A DNA stretch of 64,000 bases, taken from Alloprevotella sp. (GTDB taxonomy: Bacteria > Bacteroidota > Bacteroidia > Bacteroidales > Muribaculaceae). Below are positions 35,428 through 43,920 of the stretch, piece after piece (positions within the stretch are counted from its first letter, which is position 1; every line of letters starts with the position of its first letter). The notes beneath the pieces are model-generated. The model was given only the letters and a program-made list of their open reading frames with translations, had not been told where the DNA came from and made no database searches. Position numbers and translations under genes: made by a program. The DNA is taken from contig JAMPIE010000001.1 in assembly GCA_023663135.1 (NCBI GenBank), positions 1 to 64,000 on the forward strand, in the 5' to 3' direction.

Positions 35428-36945
35428 TCAGTCAATTACTCCGGGCTTGACGGGGATGCGCTCTGAGTCCATGGCGGCGCAGTAGGCGAGCCATGCCACT
35501 ATGGCGGCGTTGACGCGCATATCTTCGCGGTTGATGCGCTCATAGGTGTCCATGGTGGTGTGGTAGGCGCGGAAGTAGTCTAAGGGGTCTTGGACAAACT
35601 GGTAGGCCGGCAGCCCTATCATGTTGAAGGTCACATGGTCGGTGGAGCCCATGGAGTTGGGCGAGAGTGTGGTGAAGCCGAGGCTCTCAAGGGGCTTTCC
35701 CCAGGTCTCAAAGAAGGGGCGGGCCATGTCGTTTTGCTCCAGGTAGATGCCATGGTAGCGGCCTGAGCCGAAGTCGTTGTTGAGATAGAGGGCAAAGCGG
35801 TCATAGCCGGGTAGTTTCTTCTTGGCCTGGCGGTCATAGAGCTTTTCGGCGGCATATCCGCGCGAGCCATAGAGCCCCTGCTCTTCGCCGCCCCAGAGGG
35901 CGAGGCGTATGGTGCGCCGGGGCTTGAGCCCCAGGTCGTTGAGGATGCGCATGGCCTCTATCATGGTGATACATCCGGCAGCATTGTCGGCGCCGCCGGT
36001 GCCTCCATGCCATGAGTCGAGGTGGGCTCCGATGAGCACTATCTCATCTTTCAGCTTGGGGTCTGTGCCGGGTATCTCGGCTATGATGTTGTTAATCTGA
36101 CAGTTTGGGGTAAACTCGTTGAGGATGTCGAGCTCCATGGCCACTGTCTTGCCCCCCTGAAGAAGACGCACCATCCGACCATGGTCCTCTATAGGCAGGG
36201 CCACTTCTGGGAGCGGCTCCGGGTCTCCGGAGGTGTAGCTCACGCCGCGCGACCCGGGAATGTTAAACTGGCCGTCGCCCACCATCACGGCAATGGCGCC
36301 TTCGGCGCGGAGGAGCGAGTCGAGCTGCTGACGGAAGAGGCGCTGCCCGGGGTCCATCGGAGCGCGGCGACGCCAGGGACGGCGGGGGCGCTCATCCTTC
36401 ATCATGTCGGCGAGCTCCTGCTCAGTGTAGCGCACAGCCTGAGGGTCAAACGACAGCTCATACTCTCTCGTGGCGGGCATCACCACTATCTTCCCCTTCA
36501 GCTTGCCCCGATAGGGCTCAAAGCTCTTGGCGTCTGTAGCCTCGAGGAGTATGCACTCGCCCGAGGTGAGTCCCGGGGTGCTCCCGCTCCACGCCTTCGG
36601 GTTGGCGGCAAAGGAGGTGTAGTAGGGGGCAGTCATGGCCACATAGTTGCGCTTGTTGTCCCAGCCCCCCTTGGCAAAGTCCATGGCTTTCTCGGCGTGG
36701 ACATTGGCCAGACCCATGGCGCGGAGGGTGTCGGCCACCTCCTGCTCGGCGCGGAGCTTCTGCTTCGAGGCTGCCAGGCGAGGTCCGAGATAGTCGGTCA
36801 TGAAGGTGGCGAGACGGTCGATCTGAGAGTTGGAGAGCGCCTCGCGCTTCACCTTGAAGGCTGTTTCGGCCTCGGGGAGCGATTGCGCCCCTGCGCCGAT
36901 GGCTATCAGGACGGCTGCGGCCAGCGAAATGAGAGTCTTGTTCAT
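35428..36945 (-). CDS. M28 family zinc aminopeptidase with PA domain
   Basis: A 505-residue exported peptidase with a signal peptide ending GAGA (about residue 20). A PA-like insertion covers about 130-265. The two-zinc site is visible as GAHLDSW, GGADNAAG, the catalytic GGEEQGL, and the late YHTTMDT histidine. It probably degrades peptides in the periplasm or at the cell surface. An arginine/proline-rich insertion (RPRRPWRRRAPMDP) near residue 190 is unusual. It is the first gene of a six-gene minus-strand run ending in tatD. Confidence 0.92.
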   Translation of the reverse strand: MNKTLISLAAAVLIAIGAGAQSLPEAETAFKVKREALSNSQIDRLATFMTDYLGPRLAASKQKLRAEQEVADTLRAMGLANVHAEKAMDFAKGGWDNKRNYVAMTAPYYTSFAANPKAWSGSTPGLTSGECILLEATDAKSFEPYRGKLKGKIVVMPATREYELSFDPQAVRYTEQELADMMKDERPRRPWRRRAPMDPGQRLFRQQLDSLLRAEGAIAVMVGDGQFNIPGSRGVSYTSGDPEPLPEVALPIEDHGRMVRLLQGGKTVAMELDILNEFTPNCQINNIIAEIPGTDPKLKDEIVLIGAHLDSWHGGTGGADNAAGCITMIEAMRILNDLGLKPRRTIRLALWGGEEQGLYGSRGYAAEKLYDRQAKKKLPGYDRFALYLNNDFGSGRYHGIYLEQNDMARPFFETWGKPLESLGFTTLSPNSMGSTDHVTFNMIGLPAYQFVQDPLDYFRAYHTTMDTYERINREDMRVNAAIVAWLAYCAAMDSERIPVKPGVID

Positions 36946-36984
36946 TGTCAGAAGATAATGTAATCAGATTGGAAAAATTTTGCG

Positions 36985-36992
36985 CAAAGGTA
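36985..36992 (-). promoter_or_regulatory. putative -7 box for the M28-tatD operon
   Basis: On the minus strand, TACCTTTG fits TAnnTTTG and lies about 40 bases before the M28 start. A -33-like TTG is at a short 16-base spacing, so confidence is moderate. Confidence 0.45.
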
Positions 36993-37017
36993 GCCATTAT
37001 TTTTTTACCAACGAGGG

Positions 37018-37044
37018 TTTGTTGCTTGGGAGGCATTATCTTTG
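37018..37044 (+). promoter_or_regulatory. putative sensor-kinase promoter
   Basis: TATCTTTG at 37037-37044 is a perfect -7 box; a TTTG at 37018-37021 lies only 15 bases upstream, shorter than ideal. It is divergent from the M28 promoter and 21 bases before the kinase ATG at 37066. Confidence 0.5.
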
Positions 37045-37065
37045 CGGAGCAAACAACCGTTATTT

Positions 37066-38370
37066 ATGCGAGGGCTTTTTATCGTTGCCATCATCTTGGC
37101 GTTGGCCATGGCCGCCGGCTCGGCCATCTTGCTGCCACTCCCCTATGCTTGGGGCGGGGCGGCCTGCTGCGGGGCGTTGCTCCTGTTGCTCGTGCTTATC
37201 TGGCGTTATGCCGTGAAGCCGGTGAGGCGCATCGTCGAGGGTATGGGCCTGCTGCGGTCGCAAGACTTTGCGAGCCGACTGCGTCCTGTGGGTCAGCGCG
37301 ATGCCGACTCCCTCTCAGCTATCTTCAACATGATGATGGACACCCTTCACCGCGAGCGCACTCGCCTCTTGGAACAGGGCAATTACCTCGGCCTCCTGGT
37401 GGAGGCCTCCCCAATGGGAGTGGTCAACCTCGATGCCTCGGGGAGGGTGACGAGTCTCAACCCCGCCGCTATTGAACTGCTTGAGCTCCCGAGCAATATT
37501 GAGCCGATAATCGGCTCTCCCCTCGCCGAGCTCCCGTCGCCGTTGGCTTCGCGGCTTGGGGCGATGGGCGATGGCGAGAGCGCGACTCTCCGCGTGGGCT
37601 CCAACGTGGTGGGAGCCACTCTGGGCCATTTCATCGACCGAGGCATGACGCGCCCCTTCCTCATGCTTGTAAGCCTCGACAGGGAGATGCGCGAGGCTGA
37701 GCGGAGAGGTTACTCGATGGCTATCCGGACTATGGCTCACGAGATAAGCAACTCTGTAGGGGCCGTCGACTCCACCCTCCAGACCCTCGCCGAGATGGTG
37801 GAGGGCTCCATGCCTCCGGGCGAGGATTGCGACGACTCCATGGGACTCATCCGTGCCGCGCGCGAGCGCCTTGCCTCCTCGGCTGCCTTCATCAACTCGT
37901 TTGCGACCTTGGCGCGCCTGCCCAAGCCGGTGAAGGCTACCGTCGATATGGGCCTTCTCATGAGGCGGCTTGAGCCTATAGCGGCGGCTCTGTGTCGCCC
38001 TTCGGGCGTGAGCCTTTCCGTGACAGCCCCGGTTGGGCAGCTGGTGATGGATGCCGACGAGGGCCAGATAGAGCAGGTGGTGGTCAACCTGGTGAAAAAC
38101 GCCGTGGAGAGCATTGCCGAGACGGGGCGAAGCGACGGACGGGTGGAGCTGCGCGTTGACCGCCACGGCTTTTACGTGACCGACAACGGACACGGCATCT
38201 CGTCAGAGCAGGCCGCCGAAGTGCTCTCCACCCCCTTCCTGACCACCAAGGATGGAGGGCAGGGGATAGGCCTCACTCTCTCGTGTGAGATCCTCCACAG
38301 CCACGGCCTGCGTCCATCCCTCGTTACCGACCTCTCAACCGGCCTCACCACCTTCGCCGCCCGCCGCTAA
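37066..38370 (+). CDS. membrane sensor histidine kinase, NtrY-like
   Basis: A 434-residue kinase from ATG 37066; a TTG-started longer frame would begin inside the -7 box. Two membrane helices cover about residues 3-45 with almost no periplasmic loop. Then a HAMP-like linker (VKPVRRIVEGM), a PAS-like domain (about 115-205, GVVNLDASGRVTSLNPAAIE), and the kinase core: H225 in TMAHEISNSVG, N box NLVKNAVESI, G boxes DNGHGIS and GQGIGLTL. The H box resembles NtrY-type kinases that pair with sigma-54 activators. No response regulator gene is in the window. It diverges from the M28 operon and ends at a terminator. Confidence 0.88.
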   Translation: MRGLFIVAIILALAMAAGSAILLPLPYAWGGAACCGALLLLLVLIWRYAVKPVRRIVEGMGLLRSQDFASRLRPVGQRDADSLSAIFNMMMDTLHRERTRLLEQGNYLGLLVEASPMGVVNLDASGRVTSLNPAAIELLELPSNIEPIIGSPLAELPSPLASRLGAMGDGESATLRVGSNVVGATLGHFIDRGMTRPFLMLVSLDREMREAERRGYSMAIRTMAHEISNSVGAVDSTLQTLAEMVEGSMPPGEDCDDSMGLIRAARERLASSAAFINSFATLARLPKPVKATVDMGLLMRRLEPIAAALCRPSGVSLSVTAPVGQLVMDADEGQIEQVVVNLVKNAVESIAETGRSDGRVELRVDRHGFYVTDNGHGISSEQAAEVLSTPFLTTKDGGQGIGLTLSCEILHSHGLRPSLVTDLSTGLTTFAARR

Positions 38371-38437
38371 CCAAGCTATTGCAGCTGCTATACGGTAGGG
38401 CCTGTCGGGCGGTCAGGTGCTTGGTGAGAAAAGAAAA

Positions 38438-38468
38438 GGGGCGGCATCCCATCACGGGAGACCGCCCC
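38438..38468. terminator. bidirectional terminator between kinase and giant surface protein
   Basis: GGGGCGG (38438-38444) pairs with CCGCCCC (38462-38468), with an inner CCC/GGG pair. A TTTTCTTTTCTC run follows on the minus strand, so it mainly serves the giant gene from the right; it may stop both. Confidence 0.75.
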
Positions 38469-38506
38469 TCATTCTATCTAAATTAATGATTATCTCACAT
38501 TAAAGA

Positions 38507-41500
38507 TTATCTCACGAGGGTCTTGACGCTGTTGACGATGTAGACGCCGGCGGCATTGATGCGGGTCAGGCGACGGCCTGAGAGGTCGTAGATGGCGGCC
38601 TGGCCGGCGGCGGCGTCGGCGTTCACCTGCTCGATGCCGGTGATGGTGGGCTCGCTCTTGACGGTCACCTTGACCTCTTTCTCTACCTCGCCATAGGTGA
38701 CGGTGATCTTGGCGTCACCATATCCTACGGCAGTCACCTTGCCGGTCTCATCGACGGTGGCAACCTTCTCGTCGCTTGACCTGTAGGTGAACTCGGCGCC
38801 TTTGATCTCCTTCTCGCCGTTCATGGCCTTGGGAGAGAGTTGAGCGGTGCCGTTCTTGGCGAGGGTCTGGTTGGCCACGCCGGTAATCTCAACATTGGCA
38901 TCCTTGGGGAGCTTAACCTCCACGTGGATGGTCTGCAAGGGTGCGGTGGGAGCGACTGAGGTCTCGTCGGCCATCAGGCGGAGAGCAGCCTTCTTAGCCT
39001 CGCCGCCCTTCTCGATCTCGACGGTGAGCACTGCGGTGCCGAGAGCGCCGGTGCGGTTGATGACGATGCGACCATCCTGAATGTCACCGGTGGCAACATC
39101 CTCGTTGGATGACTTGACGATGAGCTTGGTGCCCTCATCGACATTCTTGGCGGTGGCGGTCAGGGCCACGGTGGTCTCAACCTGATGGAGGATGGTGAGG
39201 TGGATATGCTCGCCTTCAACCTCCTCGTCGGCAGCCTTCTTAGTCTCGAGGAAAGCGTCGGGTTCGGCCTCGCCCTCAGCTGGAGCGGTGGTTGCGATGG
39301 TAGCCTCACCCTCGGCGGGAGTCTCAGGCACGCTGATTTCAACGGTGGGCTCTTCAACCGGGGGTTCTGTAGTCTTGGTGGCCTTCACGGTGATGGTATA
39401 CTTAGTGGAGGCAGCGCCGCAGGAGAGGGTCACTTCAACAGTAGCATCGCTTTCCAGCTCCTTGCCCTCATCGAGAGTGATGGTGACAGTGGCGGTGAAG
39501 CTCTTGTTGTCATCAAGGGTAGCGGGGAGGATAGCCACGGTGAGGTCGGTGACATCAGATGAAGAGGAGAAGGTCACCTGGGTCTCGGTGGTGGTCGAGG
39601 GGTCAACAGAGCCGGTGATGGTTGCGGTGCCGGTGCCGTCGGTGAGGGTCACCTCAGCAGAATTCTCGGTGAGAGTGATACCTGTGGCGGGCACAACGGC
39701 GGGAGCGGGGGTCTCCTTGTTGACGGTGACGGTCAGGGCGGGGAGGTCGGTGAGGCCCTCGATGGCGGGGGTCACGGTGTAAGTGCCGGCGTCGGTGGCG
39801 GTGATGGTGAAGGCCTTCTCGTTGGCGGCGAGATCTTCAGCGTCGGTCTTGGCGGTTACAGATATGCCGGTCGACTCTACGCTTTCCTTCGTGATTGTCC
39901 AAGTGATGGACTTGGAGGCGAAGTCGGCATTGGCGGGATTGCCCACAACGGTAAAGTCAGCGGCGTGGCTTTCTTCATCCTTGGCGATGGTGATGTCCAC
40001 GGCGTTGTCAGTCACATTCTTGTAGCTGATACCGGTGAGTTCGGGGATATTGGCCTTGACGGCAACCTTGATGTTTTCGGGGGAGAATGTGACAGTGCCG
40101 ATGTTTGCGGGGATGGGGGAGGTGGCAGTGATGGTCACCTCCTCAGCTTCGGCCATGCCGGTGATCTTAACGGAGCCGTTCTCCTCGGCAACAGTGGCGA
40201 GGTAGTTGTCAGACGAAGCCCAGTTGAGAGTTGTGAGGCCCTCGGTGACGGGAGTGCCTTCCTTGTCGGATGTGAAGTCAACGCCGACGGTGATGGAGTT
40301 GCCAACGGTCACCTCAGAAGCCGAGGGAGTGAGGGTCACAGCGGTGGGGATGTATACGCGCTCCAGTGTCCAAAGGGCATTGGCGGAAAGAGTATTGCTG
40401 CCGGTGGTGGCAGTGCCTGTCGTTCCGGGATTGGTCAGGTATAGATTGGTGGGAGACAGGAATGCAAAGCCGCTTTGGCCATCGATGGTTTCGTAGGAGA
40501 TGTTGAATAGATGACCTGAGAAGCCTCCGCAAGCCTGGCCGAGGCTGTTGTTATTGGATGCGGCGTTTGACTTGACGGTTATCTTCATGCCATCGTTGCC
40601 AATCTCGGTGAAATGCCATATAGCGTTAAAGTCCATCTCTGCAACGGTCTGAGGCTGGGGCGTATTGGTTCCATTATTCACAATCACTACAGATGACAAG
40701 AAAGCCGAGCCATTTTTGATGGAGATGTTTACATCCTGGATGCTCTTCACATAGGCATTCTTGGCGGCGGTGAGAGCGGTGGTGGCGGCAGTCACGGCCT
40801 CGGTGGTTGTAGCAGCCTCGGCTTGGGCCTTGGCGGCATTGATGGCATTGGTGGCCGTCTCCTTTGCCCCGTCGGCCATCAGGCCGTCAACAGCGTCAAG
40901 ATGCTCTACCAGGGCCTCAACCTTAGCGGCCTCAGCGTTAAAGGCAGTCTTGGCAGCCTCCAGCTCGGTATTAACAGCAGCCTCGATGGTGACGGTCAAA
41001 GGTGAGGTATAGAGGGTAAGAGCATCCTTTTGATAGCGTACAACCATCTGCTTGGCCACGGTCTCAGTAGTGGCTGCGGGTACACTCACGGTAAACTCAA
41101 GAGCGTTGTCACCCTCGGCCTTTGCTATGCCCCAGCCTTCAAGCACTGTAAAGGTCTCTCCATCCTTAGTGCCGACGGCGAGGTCACTGTCAGCAAGGCT
41201 CTCGGGAGCATTATCAAACGAGAGAGTCACATTAAACTCGCGCTTCTCAGCGTCGGCCTCCACGGACACAGCCTCAGTGGGCGAGGCAATGCTCACGCTT
41301 GCCGGCAGAGGCTTCACAACAACTGTTATATCTGATGATGCGGCAGTCGATGGCAAGCCGTTGACATAGCTCGCTGAAATGGTATATGTGCCCTCTCCAA
41401 GATTTGCCGGGAGGACAATTTTGCCATTGGTATAAGTCGCGCCTTCAATAATCTCATCACCTTTTTTCATGATGATTACAATCTTTGTTGCGTCCCATGA

Positions 41501-43333
41501 GAGATTTGCGGGCATAAATGTTGCAGTCGCAGGTATCTCCATCGCCGAAGCACCGGCCATGAATTCTAATGATGACCCTTCATTGGGCGTCAAGGTGAAT
41601 TCATCGGGAACACCCATCCATCCGTTAAGGCAGAAACCGGAATTAGCCTCTACATCAGGTGCATTCCACCTTACAATATTGCCGTTTGAGGCATGTAAGT
41701 AAGGCTTTTCACTATCCGAAGTGCGGATGCCCACACCGGCCGGTTGAACGGGATACAACACAAATGAAAAGCTGCCGCCGTCATTCTGTTCATCCACAAT
41801 GACCCACTTCGAGTTGTTTCCGCTCGGGCGAGGGCCAACATACTTGCCTGAGGAGGTCTTTAGGTTAAATCCGCTTTCAGTAACGTCAACTATTTGGAAA
41901 AGATTTGCGTCTTGTGGCGCATTAGCCGCTACAGGCGAGGTCAGGCCATTTTCATCATAAGCAATAATCCTGTTCCCATTATGTGGCTGGGTAAAGTATA
42001 CCCATCTGCCTTCTTGGGGAATGAGCTGCACAGCGATTGAAGCACGCTTTGCGTCACCCATCTTGCCGAGGTCGGTTTTCACAGCTTCAAAGTTGCCTGT
42101 TGTTATGGCCGTGTATGAGGAAAGAACATTAGTTAGATTATGTTTGGAATCTTCCGTGAATACAGTCATATCATTGGTTGCATATTTTTCATAAGCGTCC
42201 TTGAATGTGCTATATCCCTCTGTCATCAATGTGATTACCTCTTCATTGGTTTTTTCAGCAACATACCAATAAGAATTGGCACTAGAACAATCCCATGGAA
42301 CTACATGCACGCTGGCACCATCATGGAAATATGGATTGCCCGATCCATTCGGAGTTGTCTTTATGCAAAATGCGCCGTCAGTTTGTCCGCTTACGCTCTC
42401 AAAATTTATTGGCAGGGCATTGGAAATATCATCAACAGTATTGTATTGGTTGTTAGTGCCAGGAATGCTGCCTCCAATGTATTTTTTTGCAGACGGATTA
42501 TAGAAAACGATATTGCCGTCAGAGCTTGTCTGTATTGTCCACAATGCCTCGGCTGATTCCGTTGTGACATCCAACTTGTTGCTGCTGTTGACATACATGA
42601 AGTTGGCATTGCCCGATTTGCCGCTGTGGAATGTGAAGAATCGGCTCTCAGCAGTCTGCTTCAAGGCGTTCAATGCATTGGCAATATCCTCAGTAGAAGT
42701 CGCGCTGTTGATAGAGGCCGTTGCTGCTTGTGTCGCGGTCTCGCTAAATATTGTGGAAAGCTTCGCAAAGTTTGTCACTTGTGCTAAAGCGTTGGTTTTC
42801 TCGGTGTTAAAAACTTCATCCTCAGACAACTTTCTAAGCGTCACTGAGAAATTTGTCATTGGAACATTTGCACCTCCGCCGGACGTTTTTTGAGTGTAAA
42901 GCTTAAATTCATTAACATGGAGGTTGTCGTCAGAAATCGTGACTGATGAGGTTTCGCTATTAAGGGTATATGTTGTTTCATTATAAATAATGGCCATGGC
43001 ATCTGTCCCCGAAAAAGTATAGCTCGGCGTCACTGAAAATGAGGTAATTTCGTATGTTGGATCAGTTGACGAAATCGTGTAATATGGATTGTTGTTGGGA
43101 TGAAAGGTCAGGTTGTCACCTGTCTCTGTCATGTTGTTACATAGCGAATTATCAGCTGCCTTCCTGCTTTCAATCTTTATACCGGCGTTGTCTCCATCAG
43201 TAGACCATACTCTTGTGCCGTCTTTAAAGCTGCCATTTGCTGCATTTATTTGTATGATTTTAGTCTCCTGGGCGTGGGCGACGAAGCCCAGGGAGGTGAG
43301 AAAGACTGATAGGAAGAGTAGGAGTTTTCTCAT
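38507..43333 (-). CDS. giant secreted modular protein (FIVAR/Ig-like repeats, T9SS-like C-terminal tail)
   Basis: A 1608-residue exported protein with a signal peptide ending AHAQ (about residue 22). A discoidin- or lectin-like beta region follows. There are helical FIVAR-like segments near 175-230 and 815-890 and repeated ricin-like or surface-layer-like stretches (EGRWVYFTQPHNGNR near 455). Several Ig-like/BIG-type domains cover about 590-1560, the last with the BIG2 pattern YRSSDEKVATVDETGKVTA. The final 40 residues (IYDLSGRRL then GVYIVNSVKTLVR) resemble Bacteroidetes C-terminal sorting tails. It looks like an adhesin or surface scaffold; no enzyme motif is seen. The N-terminal 700 codons use more A/T than the rest. 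Confidence 0.75.
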   Translation of the reverse strand: MRKLLLFLSVFLTSLGFVAHAQETKIIQINAANGSFKDGTRVWSTDGDNAGIKIESRKAADNSLCNNMTETGDNLTFHPNNNPYYTISSTDPTYEITSFSVTPSYTFSGTDAMAIIYNETTYTLNSETSSVTISDDNLHVNEFKLYTQKTSGGGANVPMTNFSVTLRKLSEDEVFNTEKTNALAQVTNFAKLSTIFSETATQAATASINSATSTEDIANALNALKQTAESRFFTFHSGKSGNANFMYVNSSNKLDVTTESAEALWTIQTSSDGNIVFYNPSAKKYIGGSIPGTNNQYNTVDDISNALPINFESVSGQTDGAFCIKTTPNGSGNPYFHDGASVHVVPWDCSSANSYWYVAEKTNEEVITLMTEGYSTFKDAYEKYATNDMTVFTEDSKHNLTNVLSSYTAITTGNFEAVKTDLGKMGDAKRASIAVQLIPQEGRWVYFTQPHNGNRIIAYDENGLTSPVAANAPQDANLFQIVDVTESGFNLKTSSGKYVGPRPSGNNSKWVIVDEQNDGGSFSFVLYPVQPAGVGIRTSDSEKPYLHASNGNIVRWNAPDVEANSGFCLNGWMGVPDEFTLTPNEGSSLEFMAGASAMEIPATATFMPANLSWDATKIVIIMKKGDEIIEGATYTNGKIVLPANLGEGTYTISASYVNGLPSTAASSDITVVVKPLPASVSIASPTEAVSVEADAEKREFNVTLSFDNAPESLADSDLAVGTKDGETFTVLEGWGIAKAEGDNALEFTVSVPAATTETVAKQMVVRYQKDALTLYTSPLTVTIEAAVNTELEAAKTAFNAEAAKVEALVEHLDAVDGLMADGAKETATNAINAAKAQAEAATTTEAVTAATTALTAAKNAYVKSIQDVNISIKNGSAFLSSVVIVNNGTNTPQPQTVAEMDFNAIWHFTEIGNDGMKITVKSNAASNNNSLGQACGGFSGHLFNISYETIDGQSGFAFLSPTNLYLTNPGTTGTATTGSNTLSANALWTLERVYIPTAVTLTPSASEVTVGNSITVGVDFTSDKEGTPVTEGLTTLNWASSDNYLATVAEENGSVKITGMAEAEEVTITATSPIPANIGTVTFSPENIKVAVKANIPELTGISYKNVTDNAVDITIAKDEESHAADFTVVGNPANADFASKSITWTITKESVESTGISVTAKTDAEDLAANEKAFTITATDAGTYTVTPAIEGLTDLPALTVTVNKETPAPAVVPATGITLTENSAEVTLTDGTGTATITGSVDPSTTTETQVTFSSSSDVTDLTVAILPATLDDNKSFTATVTITLDEGKELESDATVEVTLSCGAASTKYTITVKATKTTEPPVEEPTVEISVPETPAEGEATIATTAPAEGEAEPDAFLETKKAADEEVEGEHIHLTILHQVETTVALTATAKNVDEGTKLIVKSSNEDVATGDIQDGRIVINRTGALGTAVLTVEIEKGGEAKKAALRLMADETSVAPTAPLQTIHVEVKLPKDANVEITGVANQTLAKNGTAQLSPKAMNGEKEIKGAEFTYRSSDEKVATVDETGKVTAVGYGDAKITVTYGEVEKEVKVTVKSEPTITGIEQVNADAAAGQAAIYDLSGRRLTRINAAGVYIVNSVKTLVR

Positions 43334-43393
43334 GTGGATTATTAGAATTTAAGAGTGAAATGATTGATTTATTGTCAATTACCGTAAGGTCGA

Positions 43394-43425
43394 TAAAGGT
43401 ATTAGTAAAAAATTACCCCCCCCAA
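43394..43425 (-). promoter_or_regulatory. putative giant-gene promoter with C8/G8 tract in the spacer
   Basis: On the minus strand a TTG at 43423-43425, a 21-base spacer and TACCTTTA at 43394-43401 resemble a promoter (last base differs from consensus). Eight identical bases (C on plus, G on minus) at 43416-43423 begin inside the TTG and run into the spacer, so tract changes would alter spacing. Confidence 0.5.
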
Positions 43426-43523
43426 TTTATTAACGATATTTAACTAAATAAATTAACACATTTAACATTCGCAGGGTCTAAAGCGAAGGCGTGGGAGATG
43501 TCCGGAGGCCATCCACTGAGATG

Positions 43524-43577
43524 TGTCCGGGGGTAGCGTCGTCGGCCTTTTGGGGCCGACGACGCTACCCCCGGACA
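43524..43577. repeat. perfect 24-bp inverted repeat, 6-base loop
   Basis: 43524-43547 pairs exactly with 43554-43577; the arms begin TGTCCGGGGGTAGCG and the loop is TTTTGG. It would form a very stable hairpin in DNA or RNA, overlapping the outer left arm. Confidence 0.9.
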
Positions 43578-43595
43578 TGGGATGATGGTGGATTC

Positions 43596-43658
43596 AACCC
43601 CGGAGGGGTTGCATCGGTCGCGGGGCTTGGTCGGATGGGGTGCAACCCCTCCGGGGTT
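43596..43658. repeat. perfect 18-bp inverted repeat, 27-base loop
   Basis: AACCCCGGAGGGGTTGCA at 43596-43613 is exactly complementary to 43641-43658. Each arm contains its own small palindrome (CCCCGGAGGGG), so alternative cruciforms are possible. Similar CCCCGGAGGGG blocks recur in Bacteroidales genomes as far as I recall. Confidence 0.85.
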
Positions 43659-43682
43659 TTGGATCTGAGGGGGATGTATGGG

Positions 43683-43730
43683 CCGGGGGTAGCGGGCGAC
43701 GCCGCCGGGGCGGCTGCCCGCTACCCCCGG
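43683..43730. repeat. 15-bp inverted repeat sharing the outer right arm
   Basis: CCGGGGGTAGCGGGC at 43683-43697 pairs exactly with 43716-43730. Its CCGGGGGTAGCG core is the same as in the 43524-43577 repeat, showing that one unit has been copied in both orientations. Confidence 0.85.
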
Positions 43731-43780
43731 CTACATCTCAGTGGATGGCCTCCGGCCATCTGTCGCGGTGGCGGACTGGT

Positions 43781-43830
43781 CGGACAGGAGTGTACGAGGT
43801 GTACGGACAGGTGTCCGAAAACGGACACCT
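43781..43830 (+). promoter_or_regulatory. array of CGGACA/TGTCCG boxes, putative activator sites
   Basis: Boxes lie at 43781 (CGGACA), 43791 (TGTACG, variant), 43804 (CGGACA), 43812 (TGTCCG) and 43822 (CGGACA). The last pair forms the perfect dyad AGGTGTCCG-AAAA-CGGACACCT (43809-43830). They sit about 45-90 bases upstream of a sigma-54-like promoter, the usual position for enhancer-binding activators. The activator is not in the window. Confidence 0.55.
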
Positions 43831-43870
43831 TTGGGGAGATGCCTTTGCTGATTATCAGATAGTTGAGAGT

Positions 43871-43887
43871 TTGGCACGCGGTTTGTG
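43871..43887 (+). promoter_or_regulatory. sigma-54-like promoter of the exporter operon
   Basis: TTGGCACG at 43871-43878, four bases, then TTGTG at 43883-43887. The consensus is TGGCACG-N4-TTGC(A/T): the -24 element is exact and the spacing correct, but the -12 GC is GT. A start near 43898 would leave about 23 bases to the ATG at 43921. No vegetative TAnnTTTG box competes. Confidence 0.55.
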
Positions 43888-43920
43888 GGTATTTTGGGTG
43901 AAAATTTATTTGCAAACAAT

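Larger units (their letters stand above)
43503..43754. repeat. nested inverted-repeat cluster, outer arms
   Basis: The 36-base arm at 43503-43538 (starting CGGAGGCCATCCACTGAG) is repeated in reverse complement at 43719-43754, with 2 mismatches. The 180 bases between carry three more inverted repeats, two of which reuse parts of the outer arms. The block is strongly GC-rich in an A/T-rich surrounding. It encodes no protein. It resembles REP/BIME-like palindromic clusters; no transposase gene is adjacent. Confidence 0.85.

Noticed and set aside
43503..43754. Reading the palindrome cluster as a CRISPR array or integron site
   Set aside because: Repeats are inverted rather than direct with spacers, and no cas genes or integrase are near.
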